Source: a virus. Taken from it: a stretch of DNA of 28,548 bases. Made by a program: the position numbers and the translations under genes. A model generated the notes under the pieces. The model was given only the letters and a program-made list of their open reading frames with translations, had not been told where the DNA came from and searched no databases. Shown here piece after piece: positions 7,829 to 16,327 of this stretch. The stretch's first letter is position 1; the number at the start of each line of letters is the position of its first letter. The DNA is taken from positions 1 through 28,548 of the IMG/VR virus record IMGVR_UViG_3300036857_000558; one strand, 5' to 3'.

Positions 7829-8223
7829 TGGTCGCTGTCGTCATCGGGCTCGTCGCGCTCGCGCTCTCGTGGCGAATCGATCGATGGATGCGCGATCGAC
7901 AGGCCGACGCCCAGGCGATCGAGATTCAGCGGCTCGCACAGGACCGAGACTCGCGCGAACGAGAGCTCGCGCTGCGCGAGCGTGAGATCGCGATCGCGGA
8001 GCGGAACGCGCCGTCGATCGAAGTTCCGCCGGTGACGGAGTTCCCGCCGGAGATGCTCGCGAATGCCACGAACGAGAGCGAAGAGTGGGCGCGCGAGGCT
8101 GGAATTCTGTTGATCGGTGAGGCGTACGTCGAAGCCGGTGGCGACTGGAAACGCGCGAGCACGCTGCTGTCGCATCGCTACGCGATGCAGCCGGAGTCGC
8201 GATTGCCGAGGCAGATGAGTTGA
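7828..8223 (+). CDS. N-terminally anchored membrane protein between terL and portal
   Basis: This is a 131-aa protein from an ATG that overlaps the previous stop by one base. Residues 1-15 (MVAVVIGLVALALSW) are a short membrane anchor followed by Arg/Asp-rich residues, so the rest is probably cytoplasmic. Residues about 30-65 are a highly charged coiled coil (QRLAQDRDSRERELALREREIAIAER). After a Pro-rich hinge (VPPVTEFPPE) comes a helical C-terminal domain with Trp residues. It resembles small inner-membrane phage proteins, for example holin- or spanin-like ones, only in topology. No lysis gene is otherwise visible, so a lysis role is possible but unproven. Confidence 0.6.
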   Translation: MVAVVIGLVALALSWRIDRWMRDRQADAQAIEIQRLAQDRDSRERELALREREIAIAERNAPSIEVPPVTEFPPEMLANATNESEEWAREAGILLIGEAYVEAGGDWKRASTLLSHRYAMQPESRLPRQMS

Positions 8224-8230
8224 TGCGGTG

Positions 8231-8254
8231 ACCGGCGATCAGGGGATCGCCGGT
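8231..8254 (+). other. 10-bp GC-rich hairpin upstream of portal
   Basis: Perfect inverted repeat ACCGGCGATC, loop AGGG, GATCGCCGGT. It sits in the 59-base gap between the membrane-protein gene and the portal gene, one of few real gaps in the operon. No U-run follows, so it is not a standard intrinsic terminator. It could be an attenuator, an RNase processing site or a stability element that sets portal expression separately. Confidence 0.5.
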
Positions 8255-8282
8255 GTCGTTGGGTGGTGGGGACGGGAGACGA

Positions 8283-10478
8283 ATGGCGATTTCGCTTCGA
8301 CCGCGAACACAAGCGGTGATGGATCGACTCCGCGCGGCGCCGCAAGGCGACGGCGCGCGATCGAGTTATCCCGCGCTCGTCCGCACGAATCGCCCGAATG
8401 ACGGCGACGACGCGCGCCGCAAAGCGCTTGTGGCCATCTACGGTCCTGCGTTCCCGCTCGCGTTGGACGCGCCAACCGACGACGACTGGGGTCGTTGGCC
8501 GGAAATCCTCTGGGAGCAGCACCGCGAAGGCGTCGCCGACACGGTGCATCTCGGCGAACGCAATCGCCGGTTTTACTGGGGCGACCAGTGGATCTCGAGC
8601 AGCGGCGGCTCACGCGGCCCGTGGCGTGAACCGCCGACGCCAAAGAACCAGGTCCGCATCGTCGACAACCGCGTGAAGCCGGCGCTCGACTGGCGCATCC
8701 AGGTCGTCACCGAGCAGCGGCCGGGCTTTCGCTTCGAGCCGACGGACATCGATCCCGACGATAAGCGTCGCGCGGAAGCGAAGCAGAAGGGCGTCGAGTA
8801 CCAGTGGCACCAGCAGAACATGCAGGCGGTGCTGCGCGAGTCCGCGTTCTGGTCGTCGCTGCATGGCGCCGCATTCCTCTATTCGTACTGGGATCCGAAT
8901 CTCGGACCGTGGGACGAGCTCATGCCGGGCGAGCAGATGCCGCTCGGTGACATCGCCACGCGCGTGTTGCGCATGGACCAAGTCCGCGTCAGCGCCAACG
9001 CGACGGCGACGGTCAAGCCGCACTACTGGATCGTGCGTGAAGACATCCCGATTGCCCAGGGCATCCTCGAGCACGGCGAGGACATCGTCGAAGCCGACGT
9101 CGCCCAGGAAGCACGACAGAACGCGTCCTGGCTGAGTGGTCGCAGCGTCGGGATCGGCGTCAACGCCATCGCGCCGCTGTTTCGCTCGCAGCGCATGGTC
9201 GCGCGCTATCTCGTGTTTTGCGAGAAGTCTGATTACCTGCCCGGCGGCTGTCAGCTCGTCGTCGTCGGCAAGAAGGTGGTGTATGGGCCGAAGCCGCTGA
9301 CGATCGGCCGCGCACCGATCGTGCGCGTGACGGACGGCTCGCCGGATCCGCGCTTCTTCCCGCGGCCGTTCTTTGCCGACTGGGTCGCGCCGCAGACGCA
9401 GATCAACAAACTGCAATCGCTCTGGTTTCAGTCGATCCGCGTCAACGCCGGCGGTCGCATCTTCGCGAAGCCCAACACGCTCGCGACTGAGACGCTCGTC
9501 GGCGGTGGTTTGTCGCTGGTGGAAGTCCGCACCGCAGGCCCGATCGGCAACTCTATTCTGCCGGCTGACGGGTTCAGTGTCGGCAACGACGTGAAGGAAG
9601 CGCTGCAGGTCGCGGTGAAGCGGCTGGAAGACATGACGGGCTGGAACGACACGGCGCGTGGCTCACTCGGTGGCGATCCATCGGGCCGCGCGGTGCTGGC
9701 GATCCGCGAGCAGCTCGAACGGGTGTTCGCGCCGCCGGTCGCCGCGCTCGCGCTGTCGTCCGCCGAATGGGCGGAAGTCCAGGTGCTGTGGATGCGCTGG
9801 GGCTACAAGATGCCGCGCGCGATCGCGGTGACCGGCACCGCACGGCCGGATCTCGGACGCATGCTCGTCTCCGAGGATCTCGACGGCGCCGCGGACTGTC
9901 ATGTGAATCCCGAGACGATGATGCCGCAGCCGACGAGTCTCCGGCTCTTTCAGCTCGATCAGCTATACGACCGCCAGATCATCGATGGCCGCGAGTATCG
10001 TCGGCGGAGTCCCTTCGCTGAGACGTCGAACATCGAGACACCTGACGATCTGCAGGAAGCGAAAGCGAAGCGCGTGTGCGAGGCGTTCCGCCTGGGGATC
10101 GAGCCGGAGCCAATGAGCTGGGTCGATGACGAGGCGATCCATCAGGATGTGATTCAGCACGAGATTTTGCTCGCGCCAAACATCGAGCAGTACATCAAGG
10201 ATCTCGCGTTTCAGCGCTGGTCGGATCTCGCCAACCAAGCGGCCGCGAAGGCCGGCGGGATGCCGCCGAGTCCCGAGGCGGCCGCCGGATCCGGCGCACC
10301 GGGCGATCAGGGCGCGCCCGGCGCCGAGAGTCTCTTCGCGCCCACGCCACAGGCGGCGCCGATCGCCGGCGCCAATCCCTCCACTGCCGCCGCACCCGCC
10401 CCGGTGATCCCATCGATGGCGGGCGCCACGGCCCAAGGCGCCGCCGCGCAGACGTTCGAGCAGGCCGCGTCGCAATGA
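8283..10478 (+). CDS. Portal protein (P22-like)
   Basis: This is a 731-aa protein, close to the length of P22 gp1. The portal forms the dodecameric channel through which DNA enters and leaves the capsid. Features include NQVRIVDNRVKPALDWRIQ near residue 122, typical of the P22-type portal wing, and a long helical and beta core. Further on, DWVAPQTQINKLQS and the stem/crown-like VAVKRLEDMTGWNDTARGSLGGDPSGRAVLAIREQLERV are characteristic. The C-terminal ~90 residues are Ala/Pro/Gly-rich and probably disordered, and include AAGSGAPGD over a CCGGATCCGG copy. I chose ATG 8283, which has GGGAG five bases upstream, rather than a GTG 30 bases earlier. Scaffold and capsid genes follow. Confidence 0.9.
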   Translation: MAISLRPRTQAVMDRLRAAPQGDGARSSYPALVRTNRPNDGDDARRKALVAIYGPAFPLALDAPTDDDWGRWPEILWEQHREGVADTVHLGERNRRFYWGDQWISSSGGSRGPWREPPTPKNQVRIVDNRVKPALDWRIQVVTEQRPGFRFEPTDIDPDDKRRAEAKQKGVEYQWHQQNMQAVLRESAFWSSLHGAAFLYSYWDPNLGPWDELMPGEQMPLGDIATRVLRMDQVRVSANATATVKPHYWIVREDIPIAQGILEHGEDIVEADVAQEARQNASWLSGRSVGIGVNAIAPLFRSQRMVARYLVFCEKSDYLPGGCQLVVVGKKVVYGPKPLTIGRAPIVRVTDGSPDPRFFPRPFFADWVAPQTQINKLQSLWFQSIRVNAGGRIFAKPNTLATETLVGGGLSLVEVRTAGPIGNSILPADGFSVGNDVKEALQVAVKRLEDMTGWNDTARGSLGGDPSGRAVLAIREQLERVFAPPVAALALSSAEWAEVQVLWMRWGYKMPRAIAVTGTARPDLGRMLVSEDLDGAADCHVNPETMMPQPTSLRLFQLDQLYDRQIIDGREYRRRSPFAETSNIETPDDLQEAKAKRVCEAFRLGIEPEPMSWVDDEAIHQDVIQHEILLAPNIEQYIKDLAFQRWSDLANQAAAKAGGMPPSPEAAAGSGAPGDQGAPGAESLFAPTPQAAPIAGANPSTAAAPAPVIPSMAGATAQGAAAQTFEQAASQ
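10285..10294. repeat. CCGGATCCGG palindrome, copy 5
   Basis: In the disordered tail of the portal gene, read as AGSGA. Confidence 0.9.
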
Positions 10479-10488
10479 GGAATCTCCG

Positions 10489-11643
10489 ATGAGCACATCC
10501 GTCACGCCCGTTCCTGCGACACCCACCGCCCCGACTACGCCGACGCCGGCTCCGGTGACTCCCGCGACGCCTGCCGCACCCGCGGCGCCCAAGACACGCA
10601 GCGAAATGCGTGCGTCCATCATCGCGACGGCGGCCGCCGCGGTCACGCCGGCGGATGCGTCGTCGTCGCCTGTCGCACCGACGGCTGTCGCACCGACGGC
10701 TGCAACGGCGGAGGCCTCCACGCCGGCGCCGAAGCCGGAAGACGGCATCGAGATCGCGCCGGAGCCTGGCGCGACGGTCGAATCCGGCCCGGTGAAGCTG
10801 CGCTTCAAAGGCGCGGACGGCCAATACACGAACACACCGCCGATTCCGGCGGATCAGAAAATCGAAATCGAGATCGGCGGGAAACGCTACGTCAAAGATC
10901 TCGCTGGGATCGCGCGCATGGCCGCCGACGCCGTCGTCGGACAACGCCACGCGACCGAGAACAGCCACATCAAGACGCAGATCATCCCGCAGTACGAGCA
11001 ACACATCGAGAGCGTCGAAGAGATGCTCCAGGCCCAGATCGCGCTCAACCGCGAGATCCTCAGCGACGAAGGGATCTACGCCGCGCGCCGTCAGGAGTTT
11101 GCGGAGCTCAATTCGCCGGAACGGCGCGCCGAACGTGCGGAGCGCGCCCTCGCCGATGAACGTGATCGCAACGCGGCAGACGAGCAGGGTCGCGCGCACA
11201 CGGAGTACTACCAGTCGAACGTACTCCCGGAAATGCACGCCATTCTGTCGGAGTGCTCGTCGCTCACGAACGAGGAAATTCTTGGCCGGATCGCGCTCCA
11301 CACGGGCGACTTGCTCGAGGGCGGCGTGGTCCCACCGAAAAACTACCCGAAGTTCGCCAGCTACCTCCGCGAGCAGCTCGCGCCATGGGCTCGAGCTGAA
11401 CACGCCAAGCGTGGACAGGCGGACACCGCACGCCGCGAAGCCGAGCAACGTGCCGAGGAGGAGCGCCGCCGGGCGGCGCAACTCACCACGCGGACCGAAT
11501 TGGGCGCTGCCTTGGTGCCGGCCGGAGCGCCGGCAGCGGCCGCGCCGGTCGCGTCGATCACCCCCACACCGCAAGCTCCCGCGCGATCGCGCGCGGAAGC
11601 GCGGGAACGGGTGCGCGCCGCCATGACCGCGGGGATGCAATAG
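10489..11643 (+). CDS. Capsid scaffolding protein
   Basis: This is a 384-aa protein between the portal and the major capsid protein, the usual place for a scaffold. Residues 1-75 are a Pro/Thr/Ala-rich disordered region. A short folded segment follows (VKLRFKGADGQY, IEIEIGGKRYVKDLAGIARMAADAVV), then a long charged helical section (SPERRAERAERALADERDRNAADEQGRAHTEYY; AKRGQADTARREAEQRAEEERRRAA) and a basic helical C-terminus (ARSRAEARERVRAAMTAGMQ). That end resembles the capsid-binding helix of P22-type scaffolds. ATG has GAGGAA upstream. High helix content, charge and position together make scaffold the best call; sequence identity to a family is not evident by eye. Confidence 0.75.
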   Translation: MSTSVTPVPATPTAPTTPTPAPVTPATPAAPAAPKTRSEMRASIIATAAAAVTPADASSSPVAPTAVAPTAATAEASTPAPKPEDGIEIAPEPGATVESGPVKLRFKGADGQYTNTPPIPADQKIEIEIGGKRYVKDLAGIARMAADAVVGQRHATENSHIKTQIIPQYEQHIESVEEMLQAQIALNREILSDEGIYAARRQEFAELNSPERRAERAERALADERDRNAADEQGRAHTEYYQSNVLPEMHAILSECSSLTNEEILGRIALHTGDLLEGGVVPPKNYPKFASYLREQLAPWARAEHAKRGQADTARREAEQRAEEERRRAAQLTTRTELGAALVPAGAPAAAAPVASITPTPQAPARSRAEARERVRAAMTAGMQ

Positions 11644-11715
11644 CGTACGCGTTGCTCATTACGAAACACTGAAGCTCGAGGCGCAGGGGCGCCCGACAAG
11701 TGAGGGGAGGACGGG

Positions 11716-13047
11716 ATGGCATTCACACCAGTGATGATTTCCGACACCGAGTTGGCCGGAAATCTCAAGAACGTGTACTCGGCGTACCGCCAGGAGCTGT
11801 ATCCGCTGTCGACGCCGACGTTCGCGCAGATCAAGAAGGAGGGCCGCGGCGGCCCGAAGAACCTGAAGTGGGGCGGCAACGGCGTCTATTTCGACCTCGT
11901 CGCCAACCGCGCTGGCGGGTGGTCCTCGTCGACGGCCGGCAACCTGCCGGACAACCACCAGGTCACGGAAAAGCAGGGCTTCGTCGGCATCAAGCGTATC
12001 TACATCACGAAGGCGATCGACGGTCTGACAGAATTCGGGACCGACTCGAAGCAGGCCGCCTTCGTCTCGATCGGCGATCGCGTGATGAACGAGCTCGAGC
12101 AGGCGTCGAGTCTCGCGATGGAGGAGATCCTGAACGGCGACGCGCTCGGGATCGTGGCCGTGATCGGCACGGCGACGGACGACACGCATTCCACCGTGTC
12201 GAAGCCGTATGGCTATCTCAACTCTGGCGCGGCAACGACGGGCCAGGGTGGGCTGTGGCTCACCGAGGGCGAAGTGTACGCCGTGCGTTCGTCGAACGGC
12301 GTGACGCTCCGCGGCCGCGCGAAGGTGCTCACGATCACGAACACCGGCGACAACGCCGCGATCGTGTGGGGCACGGGTCTCACCGGCACGCAGGCGGGTG
12401 ACATCATCGTTCGCTGCACGCCGAGCGATGACTCGTACAACGACTATCCGAACGGGTTGGGCAACATCCTGAACCGTGGCGGGGGCTACGCGTCGTTGCA
12501 CAACCAGACGCCGACGAACATCGCCCGCTGGAACACCACGCGGCTGGTCGCGGGCACGGACACCGGCGATCCGAATCAGATCAACGAGATGGATCTCTGG
12601 TTCCTCGCCGCGCGCGTCGGCGCGTCGTGCGGGCTCGATCCCGAAGTCGTGAAGGATCAGTACTTCTTCCACGGCACGAAGGGCCTCGAGCAGCAGCTGA
12701 TCCAGAACGGCATTGCGCAGCGTACGCGGGTCGTCGAAGGCGGAAAGACGATGAAGATCAACGGCGATTACACCGTCACGAGCTTCAGCGGCGTGCCGTA
12801 CATCACGAGCTCGTACTCGCCGTGCGGCGAAGTGAAGATGGTCCACATTCCGTCGCTGTTCTGGGTGGATCGCGCGGACTTCGTGCCGGTCACGTTCGAC
12901 GGCCTGGGCGACGCACGGTGGATCGACGGGAAGGACGCCTTCTCGCTCCACTGGAAGTGCTACATGAACGTCGGCACGATCCGTCGGAACGCCCACGGCA
13001 TGATCTGGGGCTTCACCGACAACAGCCGGTTCTCGCCGGTGATGTAG
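11716..13047 (+). CDS. Major capsid protein
   Basis: This is a 443-aa protein with the strongest ribosome site in the operon (GGGGAGG, 11704-11710). The sequence starts MAFTPVMISDTELAGNLKNVYSAYRQELYPLSTPTFAQI and has a GNGVYFDLVANRAGGWSSS segment, a long charged helix (VMNELEQASSLAMEEILNG) and beta-rich peripheral parts. It ends in receptor-like strands (KDAFSLHWKCYMNVGTIRRNAHGMIWGF). This pattern and the position directly after scaffold indicate an HK97-fold capsid protein forming the icosahedral shell. Codon use is strongly GC-ending. A hairpin follows at 13068-13091, consistent with separate tuning of capsid message. Confidence 0.9.
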   Translation: MAFTPVMISDTELAGNLKNVYSAYRQELYPLSTPTFAQIKKEGRGGPKNLKWGGNGVYFDLVANRAGGWSSSTAGNLPDNHQVTEKQGFVGIKRIYITKAIDGLTEFGTDSKQAAFVSIGDRVMNELEQASSLAMEEILNGDALGIVAVIGTATDDTHSTVSKPYGYLNSGAATTGQGGLWLTEGEVYAVRSSNGVTLRGRAKVLTITNTGDNAAIVWGTGLTGTQAGDIIVRCTPSDDSYNDYPNGLGNILNRGGGYASLHNQTPTNIARWNTTRLVAGTDTGDPNQINEMDLWFLAARVGASCGLDPEVVKDQYFFHGTKGLEQQLIQNGIAQRTRVVEGGKTMKINGDYTVTSFSGVPYITSSYSPCGEVKMVHIPSLFWVDRADFVPVTFDGLGDARWIDGKDAFSLHWKCYMNVGTIRRNAHGMIWGFTDNSRFSPVM

Positions 13048-13067
13048 GCGCGACCAGCGGGTAGCGC

Positions 13068-13091
13068 GAGGGACGGCGCCTGCTGTCCCTC
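13068..13091 (+). other. Hairpin after the capsid gene, attenuator-like
   Basis: GAGGGACGGC pairs with GCTGTCCCTC across a four-base loop, ten pairs with one G-U. It lies 21 bases after the capsid stop. There is no U-run, so complete termination is unlikely. A partial terminator or mRNA 3'-end stabiliser after a very abundant capsid message is the common arrangement and the most likely role here. Confidence 0.5.
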
Positions 13092-13120
13092 CGCTCTCGC
13101 CCTACTGAGAACTCTCAACG

Positions 13121-13558
13121 ATGCAAGTACATCGACTTCCCAGGCCCGGCCGGTGGGGCACGCACCCGGTCAGTTACGTGTCGCAGTTGCTCGGCACGCT
13201 GACGGCCAACGTCACGAACACGCACTTTCTCGGCGGCACGAACGTGCGCAGTTGGATCGCGCGCGTCGCGGCCTCGTGTTTCACCGTCGCGTCCGACACG
13301 GACGGGACGCTCCTCGCCACGCTCAAGAAGTGGGACGCGTCGGCGGACGCCGCGGTGACCTTGTCGTCTGCCCTCGATCTGGAAGCGCTGACGGCCAAGG
13401 AGTGCACCGACTTCACCATTCTCTCAACGCTCACCGACGATCAGCGCACGCTCGACGTCGGCGACGCGCTGTATGTGGAGATCGTGAGCAACTCGGCGGC
13501 GATCAACACGCAGCCGGTCGGGCTCACGTTCGTGCCCGAACTCTTCGTCCTGACGTGA
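13121..13558 (+). CDS. Putative capsid decoration or head protein, 145 aa
   Basis: Follows the capsid gene after a 73-base gap. The N-terminus (MQVHRLPRPGRW) is basic; the remainder is a beta-rich, Thr/Ala/Val-rich protein (VSQLLGTLTANVTNTHFLGG, SWIARVAASCFTVASDTDGTLLATLKKWD, DVGDALYVEIVSNSAAINTQPVGLTFVPELFVL). Small beta proteins next to the capsid gene often decorate the shell, and this is my inference here, not a recognised family. The ribosome site is weak. The start could be a few codons downstream at GTG in WGTHPVSYV. The stop overlaps the next GTG start. Confidence 0.6.
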   Translation: MQVHRLPRPGRWGTHPVSYVSQLLGTLTANVTNTHFLGGTNVRSWIARVAASCFTVASDTDGTLLATLKKWDASADAAVTLSSALDLEALTAKECTDFTILSTLTDDQRTLDVGDALYVEIVSNSAAINTQPVGLTFVPELFVLT

Positions 13559-14082
13559 GCTCGGGCCTCATTCTTCCAGCGCATCTCGCGCGCGGCGGCG
13601 CACCGATCATCGGTGCGTCCGTCGCGTCGACGCGCGATCCGGAGCCGCCGGCGTCGGTGCTGCGCGAGCTCCAGCGCGAGGATCCGCGGTGGTTCTTGAA
13701 GTTTGGCCAGTTTCCGAAGCCGCACTGGGACGTGTGTGAGCGGTGGAACCTCGGTGATCCGAAGCGGGCGCGCATTCGCGCCGGGGAGATCCCGCCAGAC
13801 GCGGACTACGACGTGATCTGTTACTGCCCGCCGGACATCCGCTCGGACGACGTCGTCGGGTACGTGCGCAGTCGTCTCGTGCGTGTTGTCGACGCACAGA
13901 AGCAGGCCGAACGCGAGCTCGCGGCGATCGACCAGGCGAACCGCGACGCGAAACAGCGGCGCCTGGACGGCGTCCGGCAGGAGCTCGAGCGGCAGCACGC
14001 CAACATGACGTCGCATGAGGCGAACCTGCTCGCCGGCGCGACGGATGCGCACACGATGATCCAGGGAGCGGATCTCACGTGA
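13555..14082 (+). CDS. Hypothetical virion-assembly protein with C-terminal coiled coil, 175 aa
   Basis: GTG start in a GTGA overlap with the preceding stop; the stop again overlaps the next GTG. The N-terminal half contains PPASVLRELQREDPRWFLKFGQF and several Trp, Cys and Pro residues (PHWDVCERWNLGD, DYDVICYCPPDI). The C-terminal half is a charged helix (AQKQAERELAAIDQANRDAKQRRLDGVRQELERQHANMTSHE). I know no family. It sits between capsid and connector genes, where head-completion or accessory proteins are usual. The coupling on both sides supports the start. Confidence 0.6.
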   Translation: MSSGLILPAHLARGGAPIIGASVASTRDPEPPASVLRELQREDPRWFLKFGQFPKPHWDVCERWNLGDPKRARIRAGEIPPDADYDVICYCPPDIRSDDVVGYVRSRLVRVVDAQKQAERELAAIDQANRDAKQRRLDGVRQELERQHANMTSHEANLLAGATDAHTMIQGADLT

Positions 14083-14768
14083 GCCTAACGCGAGCTGACC
14101 TACGATTGCGCGCGGGCACCTTGCTCGACGCTGTGTACAACGGCGCGCTGCACCCGCGCTACCAGGACACCAGCTGGCTGAACGCCACGCTGGGGCTCAT
14201 CCACATGGAGGAGTGGAAGGGCATCCTGAACACGGCGCCGTACTATGAGGTGGGCGATCGCACGGTGACGACCGACGTGAACGGTTTCGTCGCACTGAGC
14301 GCGCTCGATTCCGGATCCGGCGACGACCGCGAGCATCTCTTCCGCATCCTCGAGGTCGCGGTCGAGGGGCAGCCGTACCGCTATGTCGAAGCGAAGGATT
14401 ACCCGTTCGCCGCGAACGAAGGGACGCCCGAGCGCGTGTGGCTGGTCCGCGGCCGCCAGCTGCAGGTCCCCGCGATCCGCCAAGGCGCGATCACCGCGCT
14501 GGTCAACTGGTATCCGTGTCGCGCCGATCTGCTCTCGAGCGACGACCAGGAGGTCGTGTTCGTCGATGGGTACGAGCTGGTGCTCGCGTACATGCTCGCT
14601 GCGCGCATGGGCGGCAAAGGCGCCGAGGAAGCCGGCGCCGCGCAGTATCTCAAGGCGGAAGCCGAAGAGATTCGCGCGCCGATGCTGATCGATCTGCGGC
14701 GCGTCGCGGCGCGTCCGACCGCGGTGCAGGCGCAGGACGATGCCTCGGACTACGAGGGCTACATCTGA
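14079..14768 (+). CDS. Head-tail connector/adaptor protein
   Basis: This is a 229-aa protein with GTG start (GTGA overlap). The sequence begins MSLTRADLRLRAGTLLDAVYNGALHPRYQDTSWLNATLG, a helix-turn-helix style opening seen in podovirus tail-adaptor proteins such as P22 gp4-type. A beta insert follows (PYYEVGDRTVTTDVNGFVALS), then LDSGSGDD over a CCGGATCCGG copy and a helical C-terminal half (VDGYELVLAYMLAARMGGKGAEEAGAAQYLKAEAEEIRAPM). These proteins bind below the portal after packaging and seal the head. Position and helical organisation support the call; the exact family is uncertain. Confidence 0.68.
   Translation: MSLTRADLRLRAGTLLDAVYNGALHPRYQDTSWLNATLGLIHMEEWKGILNTAPYYEVGDRTVTTDVNGFVALSALDSGSGDDREHLFRILEVAVEGQPYRYVEAKDYPFAANEGTPERVWLVRGRQLQVPAIRQGAITALVNWYPCRADLLSSDDQEVVFVDGYELVLAYMLAARMGGKGAEEAGAAQYLKAEAEEIRAPMLIDLRRVAARPTAVQAQDDASDYEGYI
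14311..14320. repeat. CCGGATCCGG palindrome, copy 6
   Basis: In a loop-like region of the connector gene, read as SGSGD. Confidence 0.9.
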
Positions 14769-16318
14769 TGGCACGCTCGCTCGTGCCCGGGCGCGACTCT
14801 GTTTCCGATTCGCAAGACTCATTCAGCGGCGGCCTCAACGCCGTCGCCGACGAAGCCGCGCTCGACAAGGATCAATTTCGCCGCGGCGACAACGCGCGGC
14901 TGATCATCGAGGGCGGTGTCACAAAGCGCCTGGGAACGCAGCGCACGTCGGCCGCCGCACTCGCCGGCGCACCCGTGCGCGGCGGCTACGCGTGGAAGAA
15001 GCCGTCGTCGATCGAGGAATTAGCACTCTGTAATGGACAGCTCTTCGTCGGCACGTACGGCATCCCGATGACGTGGATAGGGAAAGTCGGCGCGTTCGCG
15101 TCAGGGGCTGTGCCGAGCTTCGCGGGCTTCATCGACGGTTCGAACGAGGTCGCGTACATCGCCGACGGCGGCCCGCTGAACAAATACGACGGCGCGACCG
15201 TGAGTGTGGACCTGGCGAACACGCCGAACGTCTCGCGCATCGCGGTCTACAATCAGCGGCTCTACGGCATCTCGGGGAACGATCAGTCGATCTACGGGTC
15301 CGCGCTCAATGACGGCGATACCCTCGGCCACGATCCGTCGGGCGGCTTCGAGGCGATCGTGCGGACCTTCGGCGATCAGCATTTGACCGCGATCGCCGCG
15401 GTCAAGAACTCGCTGCTCATGTGGCACGTCTCAGGAATCTCGCGGTTCACCGGCATCACGCAGGACGACCTGGACATCGCCGCCGGCGCGCAGGGCATCA
15501 CGTCGAACGTCGGCACGATCGCGCCGGATTCGGTCGTCGTGATCTCAAACGAGCGCCTCGGCATCGACATGGCGTTGTTCGTGACCGAGCGCGGCGTGCT
15601 CTCCGCGACTGAAGCGGGCATCTATCCGATCGCGAATCCGATTCGGTCGATCCTCGCGAAACTGAGTCGTACCGACTTCGCGCGCGTCGCGGCCGCGCAC
15701 AACCGCGCGTTCTGCGAGGTGCTGTTCTACATCCCGGACGTCGGTGTCTTCGTGTACAACTACGCGCTCGAGGCGTGGTCAGGCCCCTGGACCGGCGGCT
15801 ACACGAGCTCCGTGACGCACGCGATGTGGGAGAGCGAGGACGAGGACGGCCGCCCGATCGTGCTCGCGGGGAAGGCGAATGGCTTCGTCGAACGCATCGA
15901 CGCGCCGCGCGTTTATCGCGACAGCGTGCTGAGCGACGGCAGCGGCGGAGATCTGTTCGCATTCGCGGTGCGCTGCCGGCGCCTCTACGCGAAGGACTTC
16001 GCCACCGAGAAGTCGTGGAAGTGGGCATACGTGCTCACCACGACGGCGTCGTCCACCGCGGCTTTGCGGTACGCCACGTCGATGGGCACCGGCCAGGTCT
16101 CACTTGGTGCCGCCGGCGTCAGCGTCGATGCCTGGGGCGGCGCGGGAACGATGTGGGGGGCGGGTACGTGGGGCGGTGCGTCGCCGTTGCCGCGCCGTGT
16201 GCCGGTGGGTGGCCGAGGTGGTTGGATCGACCTCACGATTGTCGATGACGGTGAAGCTGAGTCGACCTACAGCGCGCTGATGGTCGAGGGGACAACGCTC
16301 GGACGGCGGGGATCGTGA
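14768..16318 (+). CDS. Beta-propeller tail protein (P22 gp10-like stabilisation protein)
   Basis: This is a 516-aa protein whose ATG overlaps the preceding stop. The N-terminus DSFSGGLNAVADEAALDKDQFRRGDNARLIIEGGVTKRLGT is the signature of phage tail-nozzle and stabilisation proteins: a GGLN motif, a list of required loci, then a propeller. The following ~300 residues have repeated strand motifs (VAYIADGGPLNKYDG, RIAVYNQRLYGISGND, DQHLTAIAAVKNSLLMWHVSGISRF, MALFVTERGVLSATEAGIYPI) consistent with blades. The C-terminus is Gly/Trp-rich (GGAGTMWGAGTWGGASP). It would complete the short tail below the connector. The gene is complete. Confidence 0.78.
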   Translation: MARSLVPGRDSVSDSQDSFSGGLNAVADEAALDKDQFRRGDNARLIIEGGVTKRLGTQRTSAAALAGAPVRGGYAWKKPSSIEELALCNGQLFVGTYGIPMTWIGKVGAFASGAVPSFAGFIDGSNEVAYIADGGPLNKYDGATVSVDLANTPNVSRIAVYNQRLYGISGNDQSIYGSALNDGDTLGHDPSGGFEAIVRTFGDQHLTAIAAVKNSLLMWHVSGISRFTGITQDDLDIAAGAQGITSNVGTIAPDSVVVISNERLGIDMALFVTERGVLSATEAGIYPIANPIRSILAKLSRTDFARVAAAHNRAFCEVLFYIPDVGVFVYNYALEAWSGPWTGGYTSSVTHAMWESEDEDGRPIVLAGKANGFVERIDAPRVYRDSVLSDGSGGDLFAFAVRCRRLYAKDFATEKSWKWAYVLTTTASSTAALRYATSMGTGQVSLGAAGVSVDAWGGAGTMWGAGTWGGASPLPRRVPVGGRGGWIDLTIVDDGEAESTYSALMVEGTTLGRRGS

Positions 16319-16327
16319 GGAGAGACG

